60,000 nucleotides of DNA, taken from the NCBI RefSeq assembly GCF_932526225.1, contig NC_064043.1:6813501-6873500 (forward strand). Direction: 5' to 3'. The position numbers and the translations under genes are program-made. Below, piece by piece: positions 45,186 to 57,600 of the stretch; position 1 is the first letter of the stretch, and each line of letters opens with the position of its first letter. The DNA comes from Nematostella vectensis. Its lineage: Eukaryota > Cnidaria > Anthozoa > Actiniaria > Edwardsiidae. The notes below the pieces were generated by a model. That model was not told the origin of the DNA. It saw only the letters and a program-made list of their open reading frames with translations, and did no database searches.

Positions 45186-45657
45186 CTTCAATCAAGTGAT
45201 AGAAAAGCAACTTTGTTTCTTCTGAACACCACAATTGGTCGTGGTTTTATTTGATGTTAAAATAAATTTAATACAAAATTACTTTGGATTTATTATACAG
45301 TATTACTCCAGTATATGTTTTTACACATTATACAGCTTTTAATAATATTTCCTAGCTTTTATACAATTATCTTGTGATACACAAATTGTGCACATTATTT
45401 ATGTTTACTCTTTTAGCTTAATTACCTTAAAATTACTCATTTTTAAAAGAGCAGGTTACACGGGACAAGCCTCGTGCTATTTTTTTAGGGGGGGGGGTGG
45501 GGTGGGTGAGGAGAGCTTTGTAACTAAGGATGTGTTGAATTTCCCCCCATGTAACACAGCTCGTTATTGGCGTTACATTTACTGAGTATTGATTACTTTT
45601 GAGATCGATATTGCGTGGCGAATGGAGGAATCAGCAACTGGTGGTTCTGGGGCTTAC

Positions 45658-48600
45658 CGTCAGCGAGTCTAGCTCTTTAGAGAAGGCTCCTATAGCAGAG
45701 GGCGTCTTGGCTGTAACCTGTACGAAAACAAGGGCTTCGGTAGCGTAGGCAGTCTTCTTTGTATTAAAAACATGCCTTGTGGCGGGCAAGGGAGGGGGGG
45801 TGCGCCTTGTGGCGGGCAAGGGAGGGGGGGTGCGCCTTGTGGCGGGCAAGGGGGGGGTGCACCTTGTGGCGGGCAAGGGAGGGGGGGTGCGCCTTGTGGC
45901 GGGCAAGGGAGGGGGGGGGTGCGCCTTGTGGCGGGCAAGGGAGGGGGGTGCGCCTTGTGGCGGGCAAGGGGGGGTGCGCCTTGTGGCGGGCAAGGGGGGG
46001 GTGCGCTTTGTGGCGGGCAAGGGGGTGGTGCGCCTTGTGGCGGGCAAGGGAGGGGGGGTGCGCCTTGTGGCGGGCAAGGGAGGGGGGGGTGCGCCTTGTG
46101 GCGGGCAAGGGAGGGGGGGGTGCGCCTTGTGGCGGGCAAGGGAGGGGGGGGGTGCGCCTTGTGGCGGGCAAGGGGGGGGGTGCGCCTTGTGGCGGGCAAG
46201 GGGGGTGGGGGGTACGCTCTAGCTTCGTACCTAGACTTCGTTCATTTGCATGTATTTTAACGAAGGTTAATCATACAATGATTTCTTTTGAAATTTACTT
46301 GGTTTGCTTCCTGAGTGAGCTTCCTAGATTGATTAAGTGTTTGGGATTTGCACGAGATAATTCAGGGGATAGAGCAATTCGGGAATGACTCCGTATTATC
46401 CGAGTGCGACTTAAACTATTCGGGAAATGACTCGGTATTATCCGAGTGCGAATTAAACTATTCGGGCAATGACTCGGTATTATCCGAGTGCGAATTAAAC
46501 TATTCGGGAAATGACTCGGTATTATCCGAGTGCGACTTAAACTATTCGGGAAATGACTTGGTATTATCCGAGTGCGAATTAAACTATTCGGGAAATGACT
46601 CGGTATTATCCGAGTGCGAATGAAACTATTCGGGAAATGACTCGGTATTATCCGAGTGCGAATTAAACTATTCGGGAAATGAATCGGTATTATCCGAGCG
46701 CGACATGGGAGTACCCGGTGACCACTCGAAACAATTCATATGTGACTCGGAGCTTTTAAGGATTGACAAGTAGTTAACTTAGGGTCTTATAAGAATCGAA
46801 AATTTGAAAGTTTTGAAGTTCTTCGGAAGATATTCGGAACATTTCGGTAGTAGCTTACCTCGTCGTCGCTGTCATGATTCCTCCGGTTGAACTCGTCCTC
46901 GGGTCTCCTTCGTGCGCGTTGCGTGACGGCCGGGCGAAGCTGGGTCGGGATATCTAAGTCCATGGGACATACGTAGTTATCCATGTCCGAGTCTTTGCTT
47001 TTCTTTCGTAGGGCTCCGAGAGATTTGCTTTTTTTCATAACCTTCAGAGCAAGTTAGAAATGACAATAAAACTCAAAATACAAACCCGCGCACCAGATAA
47101 TCAGGAACAAAAAAAGACTTTCCTCTGCCTGTCAACACAAGAGAGCTTTATCGTGAGCGCAGTAACGGCAGAAAAAAAATGGAAAATTGAAAAAAGCTAG
47201 ATGTGGAATGAATTCTGTCCGTACTTTTCAGCCACTAAACTAAAACAAACGGGCTCAGCTCAGCTGGTCAGCTTTTTGGGTCAGGATAATTTTGGGTGTA
47301 CAAAAAGTTGGATCTTTTTACAAGGGACTGTGAATCCCTTGTCTTCTCGGGGGAAAGGAAATAACTGCTGGGTGTAGTTTTGGGGCACCAGTGTTACAGT
47401 ATAACAGTGCGTAAACATTTGCTCACAGTTATGTTTGTTTTAGACTCTAGAGTCAGCCAACTTGTGTGACGAACTTTTTTAAGCCGCAAAAAGCAATGCA
47501 AATGGACATATTTCATTCGCGAACTAAATCCAAAGTTGATCCACTGGAAAAACTGAGATTTAATCCATCCTTCAATATTGGCAATAATTAAGCATTCTAT
47601 TGCTAAAGCATAAAACAGTATACGCAAAAAAGATATTTTATATTCAAATAGACCAAAATAACAGTGCCACGCAAGACTGAGAAGACAGTTCTCTGAAACG
47701 CATTTGATCAAATCTCGCGATGTTAATTATCAGCGCTATATCATTACAAAAGATAAATGCTCTACCTTGTGCTTTACCCCCGGCATAAGGGGTGTGAATC
47801 CGGGGTCAGCGGCGGCCTCGTCCTTAGTGCGTGAGCAGGCGGTCCCAACCAGCGACTGGAAGTGTGACGCCAGGTGTCGGCGCAGGAGAGTTTTTGTGCT
47901 TGGAATGGATAGTAACGCCGCTAGCGTCTCTGGCGTGAACCGGGGCTCCAGAATCTAAAAATACGACTGAATTGATTGTCATGCTTTACATGGGGGGAGG
48001 GGTGAAGTAAATGGAGCACAATTTTCAGAGCGAAAAATATATATATATATTGCAAGTGTAGAAAAAGGTGGTTTTTGTAAGAATGAAAAAAAAAAATATC
48101 ATGCATGCCCTACCTCCTCTTGAAACAACTCATGTCCTGTTTCTACACACATTGCTTCAATGATCATTGTTTAATTATTTTAAGGAAATTCCCCCTTACC
48201 ATTAAGGCTCCGTGTACTCCACTTCCTCGAAGGTTAGGTGCGTATTCTGCCAGGTCCACAAGCCGTAACCACTCCATCACGCGGCCATTCGTCCACAGCA
48301 GCACGTCCGCGCCCTGTTGCCATGACTACCATAGAAAAAAATACTAGCCTTTATGTCAGAAAAAACCTTAAATAAAGTATACCTATAATCCTTACCTCGT
48401 CAATAGGGTATCTTTTCAAGCAGTTCGGGTGGAAGTTGTAAAACCTAGGGAGAAATTAAAAGGAAAACAACACATTTTTCAGTAGAATCTCGGTGTTATT
48501 TGAGCAGAGGCAGATAATCTACGTAATTGACTTTACGTTTCGTACCTGAGGCATTGTATTGCACGCTGAATGCTGACGTGGTGCAGGGCGTTGGTCACTT

Positions 48601-51600
48601 TCAGGTGCTGCAAGTCATCCTAAATACAAAGCAACCAATCAGAATTAATATGTCCTACAAAACAACCAATCAGAATTAATATGTCCTACAAAACAATCAA
48701 TCAGAATCAATATGTCCTACAAAACAATCAATCAGAATTAATTTGTCCTACAAAACAATCAATTAGAATTAATATGTCCTACAAAACAATCAATTAGAAT
48801 TAATATGTCCTACAAAACAACCAATCAGAATTAATATGTCCTACAAAACAATCAATTAGAATTAATATGTCCTACAAAACAATCAATTAGAATTAATATG
48901 TCCTACAAAACAACCAATCAGAATTAATATGTCCTACAAAACAATCAATTAGAATTAATATGTCCTACAAAACAACCAATCAGAATTAATATGTCCTACA
49001 AAACAACCAATCAGAATTAATATGTCCTACAAAACAATCAATTAGAATTAATATTTCCTACAAAACAACCAATCAGAATTAATATGTCCTACAAAACAAC
49101 CAATCAGAATTGATATGTCGACGAACTTCTGTTCTTTTAAAGGCCATTAGGCAGGCTCCGTCTAATGTTCTTTTCCAATTCGCCATCCAGCACAGGTCCA
49201 AAGAGCTGTCTTTTAACTGATGGCACATTTCTAAATGAACTTCAATCTATATTTTTTTGAAAAAAAAAACCTATAACAGGCATATAAGAGACTCCTGAGG
49301 TGTAGGACGAGGAAGGGAGTAGGGGTAACTAGCCGCAAAAAGGAATACATTTTTCCCTTTCACTTCTTTTAAAGCAACATATATATTTTTTACTTTATCG
49401 ATTCGTGCTCATCCTTCACCTAGAAATATAAAACAAGAACCGCTTAGGAACCTTTATCAAGATCTAAATTCTCACCAGTGTTAGGTGGTTCAACATTCTC
49501 CCATCCACGCATGCGTCGCTAAAGGCGTCCTTGTAATGAGGTAAACCGATGTCTTCAAGCCAACCTGTCAAACCGGAATAGCAGGTTTGGAAAACTTAAA
49601 AATGTTTCAATGTCATACCATTAATACAGGATCATTGTCAGTTATGTAAAAAAACGTTTTTGACACTTGCAAAACAAGCTCACGAGGCTAGCAGATAGAC
49701 GAGAACTTTGGTGCCTTTCAAGTAATGCGTGAAGCTATGAGTTTCGCGCCAATCAAGTATATGATCCTCACATGCTTATTTACTAAACGTTGTTAATTTT
49801 GTATTGGTAGCTACGGTAGCGCGCGTCGCATAGCTAAACTTTGTATTTGTGGCACGGTAGCTCGTCGCATGGTTAACTTTGTATTGGTAGCCACGGTAGC
49901 GCGCGTCGCATGGTTCACTTTGTATTGGTTGTCACGGTAGCGCGCGTCGCATGGCTAACTTTGTTTTGGTGGCCACGGTAGCGCGCGTCGCATGGCTAAC
50001 TTTGTATTGGTAGCCACGGTAGCGCGCTTCGCATGGCTAACTTTGTATTGGTAGCCACGGTAGCGCGCGTCGCATGGCTAACTTTGTATTGGTAGCCACG
50101 GTAGCGCGCGTCGCATGGCTAACTTTGTTTTGGTGGCCACGGTAGCGCGCGTCGAACTAATGAGATGTGAACGCGTTGTCTTACCCAGAACCCAGTGATT
50201 GCTGAGGCGGCCCATGACATCAGGACTGTCTGAGGTGAAGGCCTGGGAAGAGATGGAGATGGAAAATGACATTGTACCGTAACAAATCCATAAACCGTTT
50301 TTTATTATGACTATATTTTGATATCACACCACCCTAATCGCGCTCCAGAAATCAGTCCTATTTCTGCGCGAGCGTCGTCAAAGCCTTGCTCAAAGATATA
50401 CAGGCTCTGGAAACACGTTGGCCCACCTGTAATGCAAGCTGTAGCTTTTTCCGGTGCAGTGGGTGACGTATGCCTAGCTGTCGATCAAGCTCCACCCCTG
50501 AAGCCCTCAGCAGGTCTTCTCCGCATTTGATGTTACGTTGGCAACCGTCGGTATAGCAACCGAGGCCAAGGTCATCTAACCAATTCATTATCATTTGAGG
50601 CGGCCATCGCGCGAATGGCAACTCCAGTGTATCCCTTTAGATGAATAAAAACAAGATTAAAGCCAAGAGCTCAACAACAATTCAACAACAATTTTTATTC
50701 ACACTTCCTTTGTTTTACACATATTCTTTATATTTTTGCATAATTTATTTTTTCCTATTTTTATAACAGACTAACGGACTTTTTTAAAATCTATTCAAAA
50801 ACACTCGGCAAGAAGAGGCCGCGTTAAGCAAAGCATTCAGTAAACCATGGTAGTATGAGAAGTGATAGTTTGCTTAAAGAACTACGAGAAGAACCCTTTT
50901 CCATGATTCCTCGCGTGAGTATATGCTAAGTGCCAGGAATCTAGGCAGACTTACCCGTACTCTTCCTGGTCAGGGTTGGGTCTGCGGAACCTGTCCAGGT
51001 CAATCGGTCCTGAGTCGTCATGCTCATGTGGATAAGTGCTTAGCGACTTGGTTCGTCTTAACCTGAAGAACAGCACAGTTTGCCAAAGTTATAGCACCTT
51101 TTATACTAACGCTAACACAGGGTTCACCTCTACGGTTTGAAGAAACTCGAATGTACAGTAAAAGTTTTCTGCTTTTTTAACAACTGGTGAGAGTACCATT
51201 TGAAAAGAAACCACGGAAAAATATCACTAAGCATCCCCCTGTTTTTCCATTGTTAGGAATTTCAGAAACTGTATCAAAAGGCAAGAATAAATAAAACAAT
51301 ATAAAATTACTCAAAGCGTTTAAGAAATGTGTTTATGTTGGGTATTCGGAATTCTCGCCTTGCGCATTCCCTAGAGGTTCACTCATGCCTATATATTTAG
51401 CTAATTACATTTGTCTTTCACTTGACCTTACCAGTTTGCATAACGCGTCGTTGTTTCCGGGGTTGTTTTTTCCCCAGTCTTCTGCTAGTTGATACATGAA
51501 CATGTTTGTATATTTGTATAAAAAAACTTGTAATATGGTCTCCAAAAACTGGTACGCGTCACTCCTCACACCTTGTGTGTTGTTTATGTAGAATATACAA

Positions 51601-54600
51601 TATAAACATTTTCTGTGCGAAGGATCGCAGAGACCAAACAAAAAACTGCCTCAGTTGCAAGGGAGGCAGTTTTCAAATATGGGAACAGCTGAGCCGTCGT
51701 GAATACGCACTCTAAATAGGTAACCATTTACCCCAAAATGGTGTCTCTAAAGCATTCCTTTGCCCATTGGTTGGCTAATGAAGTTGCTGCCAATTCAGGG
51801 CCGTAGCAGGGGGTGGGGCTCTGGCTCTGGCACCAGAAGGGGCGTGGCTGTCCCCCCAAAGATTTTCTAACGGTTTCTGTATAGTCTTACGTGGCCTGCT
51901 ACGGCTCTGCAATTAGATAGCTTCCTTCTTGCACTCTTACTACTTATTTCCCAGAAATGCTGAGGTAGAGCACGTCACACTTAAAGAGGGGGATTTTAGA
52001 TTTTCATGGGGTGAATAGAAATGAGATCACCAATATTGTTCATTTTTCATTGATAATTTGACGTGATAAACGATGTTCTACATCTATGCAAAATCTTTAA
52101 TAAATAGCATGACGCTTTTTTATCAACGTTTTCAGTCTCTGATTTTCTATGTGATATTGAGCTATTAGCTCTTTTATCTCTATATTTTCTTGAATAACAA
52201 CCCTATACTTTTTACTATACTATTTTTGTTGTTTTTGTTAACTTTGATCTTCATCTTCGTCTTGAATGCAAACATATTCACAGGATTTCTAAGAGTATAT
52301 TTCAAAGAATGTATCTAGGATTCTTTCGCGTCTGTTAATAACAGTTCGTTTCAGTTCTATGCAAATCCCCGACCTAAATGTCTGTCTGTCTTCCTTCTCT
52401 TTAAGAACTTGCGTACATATCTCCTCAGATTTTTGTTCCTTAAAAAGTAGATAACAGGGTTTAAGGTTGGACTTAAGAAGTACATATTTACGGCCGAATA
52501 AAAGAGGATATCCTTTGCTTGTTGGACAGCAAAACTGTCAACCTCAAAAAAGGAAAAGCTAAATTGTTAACAAGAGTCATGAGACACGTAATGAGAAAAA
52601 CAAGCATGCATATTCTGGCGGTCCTGAGTCCACGATGTTCTTTTTTGTAAGAACAGTGACCAGCTGTTCCATCGAGGATTCTTTGTGCATGTTTCCGAGA
52701 AACTTTCCTGAGTCCACGATGTTCTTTTTTGTAAGTATTGTGACCAGCTGTTTCATCGAGGATTCTTCTTGCATGTTTCCGAGAAACGTTCCTGAGCCCA
52801 CGATATTCTTTTTTGTAAGAACCGTGACCAGCTGTTTCATCGATGATTCTTTGTGCCTGTTCCCGAGAAACTTTCCTGAGCCCACGATGTTCTTTTTTGT
52901 AAGAAGCGTGACCAGCTGTTTCATCGAGGATTCTTTGTGCATGTTTCCGAGAAACTTTCCTGAGCCCACGATGTTCTTTTTTGTAAGAACCGTGACCAGC
53001 TGTTTCATTGAGGATTCTTATTGCGTGTTTCCGAGAAACCACAAGAACAAATAATATTAAAGCTACAAGAAGAAAAACTGGCCATGCCATTAGGAAAAAA
53101 GACAAAAAGAACAACATTTCATACCCAACTGACTTGGATAGCGACATTAATTTTCAAGCTGGTGACAATAGTTGGGTGTTTCAGAGAATGGAAAACTGAA
53201 ATGTACCGCTCTAGTGTTACCAAGCAGATATTGGACAGACTTGCCGTTATTGGAACTCGGCCAATATCTTGAAATAACACTCTCTCTGCGAAACGGCAAT
53301 TTATTTCAGCGCGAAGTAACAGCCTTAGAATCACAGACATGCTTTAACTCTGGGCGATGAGCGACACAAGGAACTCGCTTGCTGAGCGGTTAGCCAGAGG
53401 GTAGTTAGATGAGACGTTGCTCGAATAAAACTACAGTAAAATAACGATTCCGTTTGGTCACCATCGAAAAAATATCCATTATCAGACTTAAGACAAAAAT
53501 TATCAATCGTACTGCGGTCACCAGAGACGCTCTTTCGATGATAACAGGGTTTAAGGTTGGACTTAAGAAGTACATATTTACGGCCGAATAAAAGAGGATA
53601 TCCTTTGCTTGTTGGACAGCAAAACTGTCAACCTCAAAAAAGGAAAAGCTAAATTGTTAACAAGAGTCATGAGACACGTAATGAGAAAAACAAGCATGCA
53701 TATTCTGGCGGTCCTGAGTCCACGATGTTCTTTTTTGTAAGAACAGTGACCAGCTGTTCCATCGAGGATTCTTTGTGCATGTTTCCGAGAAACTTTCCTG
53801 AGTCCACGATGTTCTTTTTTGTAAGTATTGTGACCAGCTGTTTCATCGAGGATTCTTCTTGCATGTTTCCGAGAAACGTTCCTGAGCCCACGATATTCTT
53901 TTTTGTAAGAACCGTGACCAGCTGTTTCATCGATGATTCTTTGTGCCTGTTCCCGAGAAACTTTCCTGAGCCCACGATGTTCTTTTTTGTAAGAAGCGTG
54001 ACCAGCTGTTTCATCGAGGATTCTTTGTGCATGTTTCCGAGAAACTTTCCTGAGCCCACGATGTTCTTTTTTGTAAGAACCGTGACCAGCTGTTTCATTG
54101 AGGATTCTTATTGCGTGTTTCCGAGAAACCACAAGAACAAATAATATTAAAGCTACAAGAAGAAAAACTGGCCATGCCATTAGGAAAAAAGACAAAAAGA
54201 ACAACATTTCATACCCAACTGACTTGGATAGCGACATTAATTTTCAAGCTGGTGACAATAGTTGGGTGTTTCAGAGAATGGAAAACTGAAATGTACCGCT
54301 CTAGTGTTACCAAGCAGATATTGGACAGACTTGCCGTTATTGGAACTCGGCCAATATCTTGAAATAACACTCTCTCTGCGAAACGGCAATTTATTTCAGC
54401 GCGAAGTAACAGCCTTAGAATCACAGACATGCTTTAACTCTGGGCGATGAGCGACACAAGGAACTCGCTTGCTGAGCGGTTAGCCAGAGGGTAGTTAGAT
54501 GAGACGTTGCTCGAATAAAACTACAGTAAAATAACGATTCCGTTTGGTCACCATCGAAAAAATATCCATTATCAGACTTAAGACAAAAATTATCAATCGT

Positions 54601-57600
54601 ACTGCGGTCACCAGAGACGCTCTTTCGATGATAACAGGGTTTAAGGTTGGACTTAAGAAGTACATATTTACGGCCGAATAAAAGAGGATATCCTTTGCTT
54701 GTTGGACAGCAAAACTGTCAACCTCAAAAAAGGAAAAGCTAAATTGTTAACAAGAGTCATGAGACACGTAATGAGAAAAACAAGCATGCATATTCTGGCG
54801 GTCCTGAGTCCACGATGTTCTTTTTTGTAAGAACAGTGACCAGCTGTTCCATCGAGGATTCTTTGTGCATGTTTCCGAGAAACTTTCCTGAGTCCACGAT
54901 GTTCTTTTTTGTAAGAACCGTGACCAGCTGTTTCATCGATGATTCTTTGTGCCTGTTCCCGAGAAACTTTCCTGAGCCCACGATGTTCTTTTTTGTAAGA
55001 AGCGTGACCAGCTGTTTCATCGAGGATTCTTTGTGCATGTTTCCGAGAAACTTTCCTGAGCCCACGATGTTCTTTTTTGTAAGAACCGTGACCAGCTGTT
55101 TCATTGAGGATTCTTATTGCGTGTTTCCGAGAAACCACAAGAACAAATAATATTAAAGCTACAAGAAGAAAAACTGGCCATGCCATTAGGAAAAAAGACA
55201 AAAAGAACAACATTTCATACCCAACTGACTGGGATAGCGACATTAATTCTCAAGCTGGTGACAATAGTTGGGTGTTTCAGAGAATGGAAAACTGAAATGT
55301 ACCGCTCTAGTGTTACCAAGCAGATATTGGACAGACTTGCCGTTATTGGAACTCGGCCAATATCTTGAAATAACACTCTCTCTGCGAAACGGCAATTTAT
55401 TTCAGCGCGAAGTAACAGCCTTAGAATCACAGACATGCTTTAACTCTGGGCGATGAACGACACAAGGAACTCGCTTGCTGAGCGGTTAGCCAGAGGGTAG
55501 TTAGATGAGACGTTGCTCGAATAAAACTACAGTAAAATGACGATTCCGTTTGGTCACCATCGAAAAAATACCCATTATCAGACTTAAGACAAAAATTATC
55601 AATCGTACTGGGGTCACCAGAGACGCTCTTTCGATAAGTAGCTTTTCTTCAGCCACGTAGCCTACCTGTAGGCTTTAGATGCTGTTTTCGGCAAGAAAAA
55701 CCCTCGAAAAGTTATTTTCGCCTCGTCCTCCCAACCCTTCCCCCGCGCATCTCATCTTTTGTCACTCGAATCCAAGATGGCGGCCACGAGCTACGATTTC
55801 GAGGGTTTTTCTTGCCGAAAGCAGCATCTAAAGCCTACAGGTAGGCTAGTAGGCTACCAGCCACGTAACAACTTGAAGAGTTTCCCATCGTGGAATTGAT
55901 GGGTACTGCCGTCATCTCTAATTTTCGACTGTCCCACTGTCTGAACCCTTTCAGCTAGATGAGGAAGAAGGTCCCCTCAGTGCTACTTGGTTTACAACAG
56001 ATGCAGTAATTATGAGTGTGGGCGCAAAAATAATTATTTTCTTAAAGCTTTCGTTGACTTTTCGCCCACTTTTCTACTACGTGCTTGATACAACCAGCAT
56101 CGTAACAAAAGAAAGGACATTGCTATGAGAGAAAGTACATTATTGCAAAAGGGCAGTTAATACCATAATGTTCTTTGTTGGCAACTGTAATCAAATTTAT
56201 AACGCTAGTGGATGGACAGGAGGCAACAAAACGACGTCCATATTAAATTAGGAAAAAGCCTTTCCGCAAAGTTAATGTAGCGAGGGAATTAAATGCGCCG
56301 ATCAAAGTATGCAACTCGAGGGTGCCGTTTAGTCAATGAGCTTCTCTAATAAACTTCTGGAAATACAGGTAGATATTTCTGTACTTCTTTTAATTTAGTA
56401 AAGGACATTTCTATAACTATAGGCTGGAGTTGGGATTTCAGTCAAACGCGGTTTTTTTTTCTCTCCTTGACTTGATTTTGCCACTCAAACAAAACAGAAA
56501 AGCAAATCAGCCTTCCAGGTGCGTCATAGAAAAACCAAATTTTATTTAGATTTGTTTTCTTTTCTTGATAATTTACGCGGGGGGCAGACAAAACAACCAC
56601 ACGCGAAGCGCGGAGGAAGGTTTATTATGATTCTGTTACTAAAAAAAATATTGTATGGTGCGTAACCAATAACGGAGTTTCGCTCTACCATTTCAGCTCT
56701 CTTGAGTATACAAATCCTGGGGATGTGTGCCGCTTATGTGCTTATAAGGTCACCTCACTCGCCGTCGTGCTAACGCTCTCCCATAATAAGGTAAAGTATA
56801 TCAAATCAAGTCAAGTGGCTGCATTTTAGAGACTGGCTTCAAGGAGACCCCCCCCCCCCAAAAAAAAAAAGCTCAAGTTATGGTTACTGAAAAATTTATG
56901 CTGCGATACAATACAAAGTTTGCGCGTTTTAAACTGTATATTATGACTTAGGAATTTAAAGTTTAAAGAGGGTAGCAACTTTGAATAGATGTACCACTGT
57001 TCTTGACTTACTTTCCAAAAGCCTTTCCTATTCTCTTTCCGATGGTTTTCTTTTCATGCTTGTGTTCATCTGATAAATCTGTTGGTTGTGCTATAGGAGC
57101 AGGCTAGAGAGACAAGAAAAAAAACATAATGAATAATAATTTGTTTTAGTTAAGCGATTTTTCAAATGTATATCTAAGCGCTTCAGGGCAACCTCGGATT
57201 GTTCTACACGGTTTAAATTCCTGATTGCGAATTCTCACTGTCACTAAAGATGGTACACCGATCCTGCCTCCCCAGCGGTTCTAAATAAAACAAACCAAAG
57301 GCATAACGTGATATACCTGGTTCTGAGGTAGACTTCCATTTTTTCCTTCTGCCGAGCGCTCAACTGCATCTAAAAATAATTACATAATACATGATAAACA
57401 TAATTATCAGTCTCTATAATGTCATCATCACCATCTTCATCATAATCGAAATAAGAACACAATAATCGAGGGGCGCTGTCATGGCCTACATATCGAAGGT
57501 CGTTGATTGTTTACCTAGTAAAGTGTTGCAGGAAGGCTGACTTAGACAGAACGAAAAATAAAGTCTTGTTACTTACACACGTTTGGTTCACCAAAGCTCA

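Larger units (their letters stand above)
52450..55635. repeat. Three tandem copies of a ~1.09 kb GPCR-derived unit
   Basis: Units are 52450-53539, 53540-54629 and 54630-55635. The first two are 1090 bp and nearly identical. The third is exactly 84 bp shorter, lacking one 28-codon repeat, and has a few substitutions. The junctions join TM7 (after the codons for NPVI) to the sequence upstream of TM2, with GAT shared at the breakpoint. Confidence 0.95.

Noticed and set aside
44835-45191. 118-codon minus frame with PHPHCASIE repeats
   Set aside because: Its N-terminal half is the 27 bp minisatellite and the rest has no similarity or splice sites. It could not be fitted as the missing last liprin exon.
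45631-46388. Overlapping frames of up to 203 codons in three plus and three minus frames
   Set aside because: Repeat artefact of the G-rich minisatellite. The only true coding piece is the 60 nt liprin exon at 45658-45717.
46787-47038. First coding exon of a new gene starting at the ATG at 47038
   Set aside because: The upstream CTGAAG acceptor, matching phase and liprin-beta-type tail sequence show an internal liprin exon.
52577-54144. Alternative frames of 139-143 codons over the GPCR loop-3 repeats
   Set aside because: 84 bp is a multiple of three, so all frames of the repeat stay open. Only the frame running from TM5 to TM6 makes receptor sense.
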